Assembly (NCBI RefSeq): GCF_002174305.1 | Contig: NZ_MIJB01000012.1 | Location: 1-64,000 of the forward strand | Length of the DNA: 64,000 nucleotides | Direction: 5' to 3' | From: Aeromicrobium sp. PE09-221 | Lineage (GTDB): Bacteria; Actinomycetota; Actinomycetes; Propionibacteriales; Nocardioidaceae | Part shown: piece after piece, positions 1-8,971 of the stretch | Position numbering within the stretch: position 1 is the stretch's first letter | Layout of the letters: every line of letters starts with the position of its first letter | Made by a program: the position numbers and the translations under genes | Notes under the pieces: model-generated | Told to the model about the DNA's origin: nothing | Database searches by the model: none | Seen by the model: the letters and a program-made list of their open reading frames with translations, nothing else

Positions 1-1
1 C

Positions 2-223
2 ACAACGTCCCGGGGAACTACAGCTAGCCGCCGGATTCCCGCTTTCGAGGGGCTCGGTATACCGTCTGCCACCACCCCGCTGGACGCCGCCCACCTCGTG
101 TGCCGGCTCCTCACCGACCCGGAGATGCGTGCGGCGGCTACTACCGCTGCACGCACCCTCAATGACAAGATGAGTCCTGAGGCTCAACGGCGCGCTCTCG
201 TTGATCTCTACTCGACTACCTGA
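2..223 (+). CDS. Glycosyltransferase, C-terminal fragment (cut by window start)
   Basis: This is the last 73 codons of a gene that begins before the window. The frame is open from base 2 to the TGA at 221-223. The tail reads FEGLGIPSATTPLDAAHLV and then a helix with LLTDPEMR, which is how many GT-B (GT1/GT4) glycosyltransferases end: a loop that contacts the donor sugar, then a closing helix. The gene lies 39 bases before the next one in the same direction, so it is probably part of the polysaccharide operon. The family call rests only on this tail and could be wrong in detail. Confidence 0.6.
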   Translation, partial: TTSRGTTASRRIPAFEGLGIPSATTPLDAAHLVCRLLTDPEMRAAATTAARTLNDKMSPEAQRRALVDLYSTT

Positions 224-262
224 GGGGTCCCCATCCGAAAGAGTGATCCTGGAAGCGCGTCG

Positions 263-2428
263 GTGGCGTACCCCCGCCGTGTAGCGGTGGTCGCACCGTG
301 GTTCTTCGGTGGCGGCGCGCAGGCGGCCTTACTCGGCATAGCGCAAAAACTTCATGCCGCGGGCGCGGAGACGACGTTGATCGTCCTCTTCGCGGGCAGC
401 ACGGGTGTCGATGTGATGCGCCCCCATTTTGCACGTGTCGTCGAGCTGAACTGTTCGAAGTCACCAGCCGGTGTCCTGGCGGCAGCGCGAACCGTGGAGC
501 CGCACCTCTCCGAGGTGGATGCTGTGTACTCCTTAATGCGCGGTAGTCATCTAGTTCTCGGGTTGAGGGCGAAGACTCTCCTTCCTTCCGGCCGGCCTTT
601 CGTCGCCACATTTCATCAGTTGCCCAGCGCGGATTCCGCGGGGCTCCGCGGGTGGGCGGAGGACGTGCTCGTCCGTAGGGCGGTCAGACGGGCAACGCTT
701 GTCACTGCGCCGTTGCCTCGGGCGGTTGAGGAACTTTGCGCGGCGGGCTTCAACGAGCCACAGCGCATTGTCTATGAGCCGAACGCGCTCGCTCCTGTCT
801 CCGAGCCTCCTGTTGCTCCTCGGGTGGGCGAACTCGCCTCAGTCCGGCTCTTCTTTGCCGGGCGCCTCACTGAGCAAAAGGGTCTCGATCGCATCGCCGC
901 GCTACTGGCGGAGGTCGACCGGCCCGTGGAGTTGCGTATTGCTGGGGCGGGGCCGGAGGAGAAAAGAATCCGTGAGGCAGTGGTCGGTCTCCCTCAGCGG
1001 CATACCGTGACCTTCCTCGGAGAGCTCGAGGATGTGCGGGCGCAGATTGATTGGTGTGATGCGCTTTTCATGCCGAGTCGCGCGGAGCTCAACCCCATGT
1101 TCCTCTGGGAGGGCCGGCAGCGTGGGAGGGGGGCTCTGACGAGCCCCATCCCGGCGTTCCGAGACCTCGCGAAAGACGGCGGAGTGATTCTGTCTGCGGA
1201 GAACGGCTCGATCGCTCAAGCCGTGCATCGGCTCGCTGTGGATGAGGACACTCGCGGCAAGTGGTTCCACGACCTTCAGGTCGTTGCTGGACCGCTGGCA
1301 GATCCCGAGGCTCCCAGCAGGATCGTGACCGGGCTCACGGAGGCGTCGACACCGCAGAACGAGGAAGAAGCCACCGGACGGGGGGTCCTGATTCTCCACG
1401 GCTACTCGGCGGAGAACGCGGGCGATGGTCTGCTCGTCCGCGAGACCATCAGTTTGGTGCGCGAGGCCTTCGGCCACATTCCCATCACTCTCGTCGCTGC
1501 TCGGCCCGAGACCTTCTTAGATCTTGATGTTGTGACACTACCGGCTGTCCCGACCAAGCGAGGCTGGGATCCACGTACTCGCTCGGTGCTGAAGGGGATC
1601 AACGGCTTCGACGCGGTGATCGCCGTAGGCGGCGGTTATCTGCGTGCGGGAACGCTCGTCGAAACTTTGAAGGCTGCTCTGGTTCACGGCCCCCAACTCC
1701 TCGCGGCGTCACGAGCGAGCGTCCCTACGCTCTATCTGCCGCAGAGCGTGGGGCCGGTACGTCCCGGCATGCGTTCGCTGTTGCGTCGGCGACTCTCGAA
1801 GATCGACTGTGTGATGCTGCGCGATGATCGTAGCGTCGACGAGTTCTCGGGTCCCACGGTGATGCGGATGCCCGACCTGGCGACGGCTGCCGTCGTTCGT
1901 GGACGCAGGCCGGGCAGTGAGGTGGCCCCAGTGCCCGTGCTGTCGATTCGGGCCGTGCATGGTCGAGTCAACCCGGACATCTACCGTCTCGCAGAGCGGC
2001 TGGGCGAGTACGACGGTTATATCCAGAGCACAACGGGGGGGAACGATGATCGTCCGGCTGCATCGACGCTTTCGCCACTACGCACCGTGCCCCGCACCGA
2101 GCTGATGGGCTCCACAGGCGCGCCGCGGGTCGTCGTGGCCGTGCGATTGCATGCTGCTCTGATGGCGCTCGCCGCAGGTCATTATGTGGTCCACTTGGCC
2201 TACGAGCGGAAAGGCTTCGGAGCTTTCGGTGATCTCGACCTCGATCCTTGGGTGCATAACGTCAACCGTTTCGATCCAGTGAGGGTCTCTGAGCAGGTGA
2301 ACGTCTTGCTCACGGATGCGGACATTCGTGCGGAGTACGATGCGCGCATCGAGTCGGCATCCGTGAGGATCGAGGCTGCTCGCGCGGCGATCGTCGATCG
2401 AGTGCGGACGATGAGGGGGAGCGCATGA
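263..2428 (+). CDS. Fusion: GT4-type glycosyltransferase + polysaccharide pyruvyl transferase
   Basis: The protein has 721 residues and two enzymatic halves. Residues 1 to about 365 look like a GT-B retaining glycosyltransferase: a glycine-rich loop (FFGGGAQAAL, about 14-23), a donor domain entered by GRLTEQKGLDR, and an E-x7-E element in PSRAELNPMFLWEG. From about residue 374 (GVLILHGYSAENAGDG) the chain matches polysaccharide pyruvyl transferases (PF04230), with AVGGGYLRAG in the middle and RLHAALMALAAG near the end. Such enzymes put a pyruvate ketal on a sugar, using phosphoenolpyruvate in the known cases. The start is GTG. The stop overlaps the next start (ATGA), so the two fusion genes are translationally linked. 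Inference: it adds a sugar and may modify it during repeat-unit assembly at the inner membrane face. Confidence 0.8.
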   Translation: MAYPRRVAVVAPWFFGGGAQAALLGIAQKLHAAGAETTLIVLFAGSTGVDVMRPHFARVVELNCSKSPAGVLAAARTVEPHLSEVDAVYSLMRGSHLVLGLRAKTLLPSGRPFVATFHQLPSADSAGLRGWAEDVLVRRAVRRATLVTAPLPRAVEELCAAGFNEPQRIVYEPNALAPVSEPPVAPRVGELASVRLFFAGRLTEQKGLDRIAALLAEVDRPVELRIAGAGPEEKRIREAVVGLPQRHTVTFLGELEDVRAQIDWCDALFMPSRAELNPMFLWEGRQRGRGALTSPIPAFRDLAKDGGVILSAENGSIAQAVHRLAVDEDTRGKWFHDLQVVAGPLADPEAPSRIVTGLTEASTPQNEEEATGRGVLILHGYSAENAGDGLLVRETISLVREAFGHIPITLVAARPETFLDLDVVTLPAVPTKRGWDPRTRSVLKGINGFDAVIAVGGGYLRAGTLVETLKAALVHGPQLLAASRASVPTLYLPQSVGPVRPGMRSLLRRRLSKIDCVMLRDDRSVDEFSGPTVMRMPDLATAAVVRGRRPGSEVAPVPVLSIRAVHGRVNPDIYRLAERLGEYDGYIQSTTGGNDDRPAASTLSPLRTVPRTELMGSTGAPRVVVAVRLHAALMALAAGHYVVHLAYERKGFGAFGDLDLDPWVHNVNRFDPVRVSEQVNVLLTDADIRAEYDARIESASVRIEAARAAIVDRVRTMRGSA

Positions 2429-4371
2429 GGGACTCGGGTGACTCCGAACGTCTGACTGTTGTCATTGCCGCTTATAACGCGCAGCGAACGATCGCCGATG
2501 CAGTCGCGTCGGCTCTCGACGCCGGTGCGGCACGAGTGGTTGTCGTTGACGATGGATCGACCGACGAAACCGCCGACCGGGCTCAGAAGGCGGGTGCCGA
2601 TGTATTACGCCAGGAGAACACAGGGGCGGCGATTGCGCGGGCGCGTGGTGGAGCAAGCGTTGACAGCGAGTTCGTGGTGTTCCTCGACGCAGACGATTTG
2701 TTGGTGGCTCCGGGTGTCGCCCGCTCGATCGAGATGCTCACCGAGGTGCCGGATGCGGCCGCAGCGGGGGGAAGGGTGGTGGGTTTCGCCCCGGGTCAAC
2801 GAGAGGGCACCCTACTGCCGGTGACCTTTCCCCAGGTCACCGTGGAGACGCTCTTGACCAAGGGATACAGCGCCTGGCCGCCCGCAGCTGCGGTGATAAG
2901 GGTCGCGAAGCTGCGCGCAGCCGAAACCCTCGAGCCAGCGGCCCTCAGGCCCCGTTTCGCCGAGGACTACGAGATGCTCGTCCGTCTCGCCCGGTCCGGA
3001 AGCATTCTTCGGCATGACGTGGTTGCCATGCGCTATGAGATGTCGGGTGGCAAGTCCGTGCGCTCTGCTCAGAGCGCGTTGAAGTGTAAGGAACAGATTC
3101 GGGAGCACTACGCCTCTGCCTGGGGGATAGAAATCCAGCTCATGTCCACGTGGCGGCGGCGCGCGGCAGCGAACAAGCGGATCGCCCGGGCCAATCGACA
3201 GGCCGGACACCGCTTGCGCGCTGGCGCGCGCCTGGCGCTCGCCTATGCGGAGGGCGGGCTCTCGTTCATCGAGAAGCCGCGAACTACAGGGGGCGCTGGG
3301 CAAGCCTCCGTCGAGGTCTTCGAGTGGGCAGCGGGCCAGGATGACAATATCGGGGATTCGCTTCTCCGCCGCCCGAGTCTCGCCGATGCGCGTGCGCGTG
3401 GCACCCGTCTTCATGTTTTCCATGGAGAGTCGACACGGACATTCGACACAGGGCTCGGGCTCGCGCCGGGCGATGTCTCCTATCGGGCCTTTCGTCCCTG
3501 GTTGGCCGCTGCTGCGAGGCGCGGGGTACGTCAACCGACTCTCCTGATCCCGAACGCCGGTGAAGTCAAGGTCTCGCGGCGTGGTGCAGCACGCCTTGCC
3601 TCGCTGTGGGCAGTGTCGCTCCTGCCGCATGTGCGAGTTCTGTGGATGGGTGCAGGTGTCCCAGGAGATCGGACGGTCTGGTCGGTGCCCTACAGGCTTC
3701 TTGCGAGAGGCGCCCGATTCGCGACATTCCGGGACGCTGACTCTGTCATGCTGTTGGGCGCGGGACGAACCGCTCCCGACTGGGCGTTTGCGCTCGGTAG
3801 CCCGACGAGTGAATGGTCAGGTGCTGCGCTCCGAAGCCGTGCCGCGTTCATCCTTCGCGGTGACCGTCGGGAGCCATCCGAGGAGTGGCTCGAGTGGGCT
3901 TCGCATCTGGCTGAGGCGCACCGTCTGACTCCGACCTTCGTTGCCCAAGTTCGTCGCGACAATGACCTCGCGGAACGTCTTGCGATCCGGACCGGTGGGG
4001 AATCCGTGCTCTTCGCGGAGACGGCAACGCATGCCGATCACGAGGTGCGTGTGCGGGAGGTGTACCGCGAGTCAGTCATCGCGGTGGGAGATCGGTTACA
4101 CGGCCTCATCGTCGCAGCGACGGAAGGCGCCATTCCGTTGGGATGGGTCGAATCGAGCGGAGGCAAAATCGCTCGACACTTCGATGTTGTCGATATGCCG
4201 GAGGTGGGGCGCTTCGAGGGAAAATCGGCGGCCCAGTTGCCCGATATCACCGATGGGGACCTCGTTCGTTGGAGCGCTTCTCTGCCGAGGCGTGTCGACG
4301 GTGCGCGCTCGCGGATCCGAGATGCACAAGTGATCGCGGATGAGGTCGTCACACCCCGCACAGAGAAGTGA
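2425..4371 (+). CDS. Fusion: GT2-type glycosyltransferase + pyruvyl-transferase-like domain
   Basis: The protein has 648 residues. Residues 10 to about 230 form a GT-A (GT2) glycosyltransferase with VVVDDGSTDE (about 39-48) and the metal-binding LDADD (88-91). A basic linker follows. From about residue 297 (GQDDNIGDSLLRRP) the chain resembles polysaccharide pyruvyl transferases, ending in GDRLHGLIVAATEGAIPLGW, the usual C-terminal signature. It shares only the overall plan with the preceding fusion: the glycosyltransferase fold differs, so the two genes do not look like simple duplicates. A GGGGGAG ribosome site precedes the ATG at 2425, which overlaps the upstream stop. The stop overlaps the GTG of the flippase gene. 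The exact acceptor cannot be read from sequence. Confidence 0.78.
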   Translation: MRDSGDSERLTVVIAAYNAQRTIADAVASALDAGAARVVVVDDGSTDETADRAQKAGADVLRQENTGAAIARARGGASVDSEFVVFLDADDLLVAPGVARSIEMLTEVPDAAAAGGRVVGFAPGQREGTLLPVTFPQVTVETLLTKGYSAWPPAAAVIRVAKLRAAETLEPAALRPRFAEDYEMLVRLARSGSILRHDVVAMRYEMSGGKSVRSAQSALKCKEQIREHYASAWGIEIQLMSTWRRRAAANKRIARANRQAGHRLRAGARLALAYAEGGLSFIEKPRTTGGAGQASVEVFEWAAGQDDNIGDSLLRRPSLADARARGTRLHVFHGESTRTFDTGLGLAPGDVSYRAFRPWLAAAARRGVRQPTLLIPNAGEVKVSRRGAARLASLWAVSLLPHVRVLWMGAGVPGDRTVWSVPYRLLARGARFATFRDADSVMLLGAGRTAPDWAFALGSPTSEWSGAALRSRAAFILRGDRREPSEEWLEWASHLAEAHRLTPTFVAQVRRDNDLAERLAIRTGGESVLFAETATHADHEVRVREVYRESVIAVGDRLHGLIVAATEGAIPLGWVESSGGKIARHFDVVDMPEVGRFEGKSAAQLPDITDGDLVRWSASLPRRVDGARSRIRDAQVIADEVVTPRTEK

Positions 4372-5825
4372 ACGCGCCGTTGCAGACACGCGAAGAGCTC
4401 GGTGGGCACGGGCGTCGGGGGGCGAAGCTGGTCACGGCGGGTCAACTCGCTCGCGTCCTCGTCAACCTCGCGGGCACCGCCGTACTCTCACGGTTGCTTG
4501 CTCCTGACGACTTCGGGTTGATGGCGCTCGTGCTGTCCGTCGCTGCCCTCGGCGAACTGCTGCGGGACTTCGGGCTCACTACTGCCGCCGCTCGGTCCAC
4601 GACGATCACGCAAGCCCAGAAGACTAACCTCTTCTGGGTCAACACATGCCTCGGTGCGGTCTTCATGGCGCTGGCGATCGTGCTGTCCGGTCCGTTCGCA
4701 TCGTTGTTCGGCGAACCGTCCCTTCAGGCCATGATCATCTGGACCTCTCCGATGTTCCTACTCAACGGTGCATCGGCTCAATTCAGGGCTGAGATCAACC
4801 GCAAGTTGCAGTTCGGGCGGCTCGCGATCGTGGAGTCCGGACCGCCGATCCTCGGGTTCGGCGTCGCGGTGGCCTGGGCCATGGCAAGTCCCACTGAGAT
4901 GGCGTTGGTAGCGCAACAGCTTTCGACGCATCTGCTCGGATTCATCGCGGCCGTGACACTTGCGGGCTGGTATCCAGGGCTTCCCAGTCGGCGAGGAGAG
5001 GTGCGTTCGTTCGCAAGGTACGGCGGTGGGCTGTTCGGGACGCAACTCGTCGCCTACGCGGCGCGCAACGGAGACAACCTCATGTTGGGCGCTGTGTGGG
5101 GCGCGGGTCCGCTAGGAATCTACAGCCGCGCATTCCAACTGCTCATGCTGCCGATCAACCAGCTGATGGCGCCCCTGACTCGAGTCGCAGTCCCTGTGCT
5201 CTCGCGGGTCTCCGACGATGTGGGGGCTCTCAACGGTTTCCTTCGGTCGATTATCCGCATGAACATCCTCGTGCTCGGCGGGGGCTTCGCCTTCGCCTTC
5301 GCCTTGGCTCCCCAGCTGGTGATGATCGTCTTCGGGGATCAGTGGGGAGCTATGGTCCCCATCTTCCAGGCGCTTTGTATCGGTGGCATCTTCAAGGCAC
5401 TCAATCAGGCGAATTTCTGGGCTTTTCTGGCAACAGACCACACTGGTGCTCAGTTCCGGTTCGCGCTGTGGGCTCAGCCTCTTATCGTCGTGTGCATGGC
5501 CTTCGGTTTGCCATGGGGGGCGTTCGGTGTCGCCGTCGGGCACTCCATCGGGTATGCCTTGTACTGGCTACTCGCCGTGGTGCGGTGCGCACAGGTTTGC
5601 GGCACAGAGCTCGGGCCCCAGCTGCGGGAGGTCGGCGTGGGGTTCGCGACCCTTGTTCTTCCCGTCGGTCTTCTCAGTTACCTGTGCTCATTCCTTCAGC
5701 ACGACTGGCTGGCTGTCGGGTCTGGAGTCGCCGCCACCATTTGCTGGTATGCGGTGGTGGCGTGGCGTTCAACCAGCGTACGCCGCACCATCCGAACACT
5801 CGCCCGGAAGGAACAGCGTCCATGA
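4368..5825 (+). CDS. Wzx-type polysaccharide flippase (MOP superfamily)
   Basis: This 485-residue integral membrane protein has about 12-14 hydrophobic segments and a long loop-poor layout typical of the polysaccharide-synthesis family of the MOP exporters. An early segment (VLVNLAGTAVLSRLLAPDDFG) is characteristic of O-antigen and exopolysaccharide flippases. It would move undecaprenyl-linked repeat units across the cytoplasmic membrane. The GTG start at 4368 overlaps the previous stop (GTGA). It lies directly before a Wzy-like gene, the usual order in Wzx/Wzy-dependent loci. Confidence in the family is high; the substrate is unknown. Confidence 0.85.
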   Translation: MNAPLQTREELGGHGRRGAKLVTAGQLARVLVNLAGTAVLSRLLAPDDFGLMALVLSVAALGELLRDFGLTTAAARSTTITQAQKTNLFWVNTCLGAVFMALAIVLSGPFASLFGEPSLQAMIIWTSPMFLLNGASAQFRAEINRKLQFGRLAIVESGPPILGFGVAVAWAMASPTEMALVAQQLSTHLLGFIAAVTLAGWYPGLPSRRGEVRSFARYGGGLFGTQLVAYAARNGDNLMLGAVWGAGPLGIYSRAFQLLMLPINQLMAPLTRVAVPVLSRVSDDVGALNGFLRSIIRMNILVLGGGFAFAFALAPQLVMIVFGDQWGAMVPIFQALCIGGIFKALNQANFWAFLATDHTGAQFRFALWAQPLIVVCMAFGLPWGAFGVAVGHSIGYALYWLLAVVRCAQVCGTELGPQLREVGVGFATLVLPVGLLSYLCSFLQHDWLAVGSGVAATICWYAVVAWRSTSVRRTIRTLARKEQRP

Positions 5826-7078
5826 TGGTCACGAGGTCGCCTCGCCAGTGGAAGGTGCGGCATGAAGCGATGTCGGATCGCCCTGTCCGGATGGGAATCG
5901 ATGGCTGGGTGTGGGTTGTGGTCATCGCGACCTCACCATTGCAGCAGCTCCTGTACTCGATGGTCTCTCCTCAAGTTCGAGCGATCCCGCTGGCTGCCGC
6001 TCTCCTCAGCCTTATGACCGTTCGGGTGGTGAAGGTGCATGGACAGCGGGTATTGGTAGTCGTTGCCGCTTTGATCGTGATCGCCGGCTTGATATCGGGA
6101 ATGAACAGCAACCTGCGGGCCAGCGGTGAAGTGGCGGTCACCCTCGGTCTGCTCGTCGCGCTTCTCCCTCCGGCGGTCGCCTTTCAGTTGAATCGTTACC
6201 CGAATTTTCTGAGGAACGTGGTCGTTGCCTTCCTCGGGGTCCAGACCCTTTCTGCGTTGGCGGCCATCGTGCAGATGGCGGGCGGATCCGTTCTGGGTGT
6301 CGTCGCGGTCGCCGGCCGAGCCCGGGGTCTCGCCGGGCACCCGAACATCCTGGGGATCATGTCGGTGATCGCGATCCTGATCCTGTTCGATCTCATGCGT
6401 CGTGGAGTCATCAATCGTGTGCTTGGCGTGGCGCTATTGCTGGTCCACGCAGTGACTATTCTCGGCTCGGCCAGCCTCAGCTCGATGCTCATGCTCGCGG
6501 TGGGACTCATGTTCTATGTCTTTGCTGCTCGTGGGGCCATCCGGTACCTCCTGGGCACTCTGGCGATCGTGGCTGTCGTCGGGGTGCTTGTCACGGCAAA
6601 CGGCAATCTGATCTCGTTGCTTCCAGAATCGCTCGAGGCTCGCGTCTCCGAGGTGACGGATCCGAGCGGAGACCGGGCCTCATTGCTCATCCGATTCGGT
6701 GCCTATCAGTACGCGATAGATTCGATCGCCGGCGATCCGATCATGGGCGTGGGCATGGACACGATGAATCAGTCAACGACCCAATCTGGCCTCGTGGTGC
6801 ACAACTATCTACTGCGCGGATGGTTCCAGGGAGGTCTGTTGCTATTCATCGCTCTCACGACTATCAGTGCAATGTTCGTGATGGCGTCCGCCCGGTACAT
6901 CCGCAGGACCGGTGTTCTCGCCCCTGCGGCGATATTGGTCTCCATGCTCGTATTCGGCCTCACGTCCTCCCTCTACACGCAGTCCCACTACTGGGTGGTG
7001 ATGCTGGTTTCGTTCGTCGTGATGGGAGGACTCATGCCCAAGGAACCCCTCGGTCCCCTGCGAACGGTGCGCCGATGA
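5822..7078 (+). CDS. Wzy-like O-antigen polymerase/ligase family membrane protein
   Basis: The protein has 418 residues and about ten membrane segments. The late periplasmic-loop region holds GVGMDTMNQSTTQSG followed by HNYLLRGWFQGG, which fits the O-antigen ligase/polymerase (Wzy_C-like) superfamily. I chose the ATG at 5822 because it overlaps the flippase stop (ATGA) and an AAGGA ribosome site sits about 6 bases before it; the second Met one codon on and an ATG at 5870 are alternatives. It probably polymerises lipid-linked repeat units on the outer membrane face. Sequence conservation in this superfamily is low, so ligase activity cannot be excluded. Confidence 0.75.
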   Translation: MMVTRSPRQWKVRHEAMSDRPVRMGIDGWVWVVVIATSPLQQLLYSMVSPQVRAIPLAAALLSLMTVRVVKVHGQRVLVVVAALIVIAGLISGMNSNLRASGEVAVTLGLLVALLPPAVAFQLNRYPNFLRNVVVAFLGVQTLSALAAIVQMAGGSVLGVVAVAGRARGLAGHPNILGIMSVIAILILFDLMRRGVINRVLGVALLLVHAVTILGSASLSSMLMLAVGLMFYVFAARGAIRYLLGTLAIVAVVGVLVTANGNLISLLPESLEARVSEVTDPSGDRASLLIRFGAYQYAIDSIAGDPIMGVGMDTMNQSTTQSGLVVHNYLLRGWFQGGLLLFIALTTISAMFVMASARYIRRTGVLAPAAILVSMLVFGLTSSLYTQSHYWVVMLVSFVVMGGLMPKEPLGPLRTVRR

Positions 7079-8106
7079 CTTATCGCACCCCCATCGGAGC
7101 CGGGGAAAGCGGGTTGGCTCGTCATCTGTCCGTCGATACCCTGCGTGGAATCGCCTGTATTCTCCTCGTCACCGTGCATGTTGCCGGATTCAACGAGGGG
7201 AGTGGCATCGGGGTGCCGGATGACCACCCTCTGCGGTGGTTCGGCGACTCATTCCGATACCTGCGCATGCCGCTGTTCGTCTTCCTCTCGGGTTTCGTAT
7301 ACGCCTGGCGACCGCTGACCGACCTGAGCTCTTACAGCGGATTCATGGGGAAGAAGGCACGGCGGCTGCTCATCCCCTATCTCATCTTCGTCCCGGCGAT
7401 CGGCTTGACGTTGGCAGTCACTCCGGGAGCGAACACGAGCGTCGAGATCAATCCGTTGTCCTGGCTCGTGTACTCGATATCGCCCTATTGGTTCCTGCTC
7501 GCGACATTCTGGATGTTCGCGGTCACCGCGCTCGTGGATGGTCTCGGCTTGTTTCGTGATCCACGAGTTCTCGTCGGAGTCATCACCTCGATCGTTCTGC
7601 TCAATCAGCTACTTCCCGCATACAGCGGCGAGTTTCTGCAACTAGGCACGGCCTTCACCCTCTACGGATTCTTCTTGTCAGGGGTTGCGGTCAGTCGGTT
7701 CGGTTGGACCCTGGGCGTGCCGAGACGGTTACGTGTGATGCTCGTTGTGTGTTTCGTGCTGCTCTTCGCCTACACACAACTAGGCATCTTCGGTGTCGTT
7801 CCCGATGTGGACTCGCGTCGTGACATCATCGGGGTTCTCCTGGGTGTTGCTTTTCCCGTCGCCTGGCTGTCGCTGTCGATCAGGGTGCGTTGGCTTGCGT
7901 GGATCGGCGGTTACTCTTCGGGGATCTTCCTCATTCATCCATTCGTCGTGGCGCCCACGCGCATACTGCTGATTCAGGTGGGTGCCGATGACCCATGGCT
8001 GCAGTTCGGCCTCTGCTCGACCGTCGGAATCATAGGTTCGATCGGAGTGGTGATGGTCATGCGCCTTCTACCGGTGGGACGCGTGGCTCTCGGCGAGAAA
8101 TGGTGA
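7075..8106 (+). CDS. Acyltransferase family 3 membrane protein (OafA-like)
   Basis: The protein has 343 residues. It begins with a short tail and then LSVDTLRGIACILLVTVHV, the R-G-x-A motif and following histidine region of acyltransferase family 3. About ten membrane segments follow, with FVFLSGFVYAW and a C-terminal IFLIHPFVV. Members O-acetylate or succinylate sugars of surface polymers. The ATG at 7075 overlaps the polymerase stop (ATGA), which fixes the start; the frame stays open further upstream but that part has no acyltransferase features. It is the last gene of the co-transcribed block; 120 bases separate it from a convergent gene. Confidence 0.85.
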   Translation: MTYRTPIGAGESGLARHLSVDTLRGIACILLVTVHVAGFNEGSGIGVPDDHPLRWFGDSFRYLRMPLFVFLSGFVYAWRPLTDLSSYSGFMGKKARRLLIPYLIFVPAIGLTLAVTPGANTSVEINPLSWLVYSISPYWFLLATFWMFAVTALVDGLGLFRDPRVLVGVITSIVLLNQLLPAYSGEFLQLGTAFTLYGFFLSGVAVSRFGWTLGVPRRLRVMLVVCFVLLFAYTQLGIFGVVPDVDSRRDIIGVLLGVAFPVAWLSLSIRVRWLAWIGGYSSGIFLIHPFVVAPTRILLIQVGADDPWLQFGLCSTVGIIGSIGVVMVMRLLPVGRVALGEKW

Positions 8107-8226
8107 TGATGGGCCGGCGTCTCCCATGCATCTGCACGTCCCGCGCCCTGTGCTTCGGACGTTCGCGCTCTCGGTTCAGGGCGATTCGCCTCGGTGCGGC
8201 GTCCGCGGCAGAGCGGCGGGTGCTCG

Positions 8227-8742
8227 TCAACTAGCGGTAGCTGTCCCTTTTGGTACGCGCAGCTGGATCGGTGCGCTCACTGCGGTGTGTCCTGCGGGAA
8301 GATCCTTGGTCACGGTCGCATTGGCACCCACCTTCGCGCCCTTACCCACATGCACTCGCCCGATGACCGCGGCGCCTGTGCCGAGGTACGCGCCATCGTC
8401 AACCGTGGGCACGTGAGACGGGTCCGGGCCGTAGACCCCGAGAGTAACGCCGTGGTAGATCGTCACGCTGGCTCCTATCGTCACGTTCGGGTGCAGAACG
8501 ACGTTGCGTCCTCCGTGCGGTAACCGCAACGGAGCACCGCAGGCGACTCTTCCGGGCATGTCGGCCCCGACTACGCCCTGCATCCAGAGAGCATCTATGG
8601 CTTTCGCCACCAAGCGCTTCACTGGACGAAGGCGCCCTCGGTAGGCCCACTGGTTGAATCGGAAAGCAGTAACGGTAATGCGATCGAGCAGACGATGATT
8701 GACGGAGAAATCCAAACGTAGATCCTGGACCAATCTCTGCAC
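8227..8742 (-). CDS. Serine acetyltransferase-like hexapeptide acyltransferase
   Basis: The 171-residue protein ends in a left-handed beta-helix of hexapeptide repeats. Recognisable turns are GGRNVVLHPNVTIGASVTIYHGVTLG, then DDGAYLGTGAAVIGRVHVGKGAKVGANATV. The H of YHGVTLG is the usual catalytic histidine region of serine O-acetyltransferase-type enzymes. The N-terminal helical part is shorter than in CysE, and proteins of this size in polysaccharide loci usually acetylate sugars. It starts at GTG 8742 and converges on the acyltransferase gene. The more likely role is O-acetylation of the surface polymer; cysteine synthesis is less likely given the setting. Confidence 0.8.
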   Translation of the reverse strand: MQRLVQDLRLDFSVNHRLLDRITVTAFRFNQWAYRGRLRPVKRLVAKAIDALWMQGVVGADMPGRVACGAPLRLPHGGRNVVLHPNVTIGASVTIYHGVTLGVYGPDPSHVPTVDDGAYLGTGAAVIGRVHVGKGAKVGANATVTKDLPAGHTAVSAPIQLRVPKGTATAS

Positions 8743-8971
8743 GGTTCCTCCGAGGATTGAGTGGAGATCTATGTCTGATCGTACAGCGGCGCCTTGAGCG
8801 GGGAATGTTCATCCCTCTAGGTGCGACACCAGCGCGATGTCAACGACTGGTTTCGTTGCGTGAACGGCAGGGAAAACGAGGGGTAATCCCGGCCAGGGGT
8901 TGAGACGCTGGCGGTGGTGAGCGCTGTATTGCGGCACACTAATGTGTGGGCGAGGAGAGGTGGAGGGTGGG

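Noticed and set aside
5096-5821. Extension of the Wzy-like frame into the flippase gene
   Set aside because: The extra part is Arg/Pro-rich shadow; the ATG at 5822 has a ribosome site and the usual 4-base overlap.
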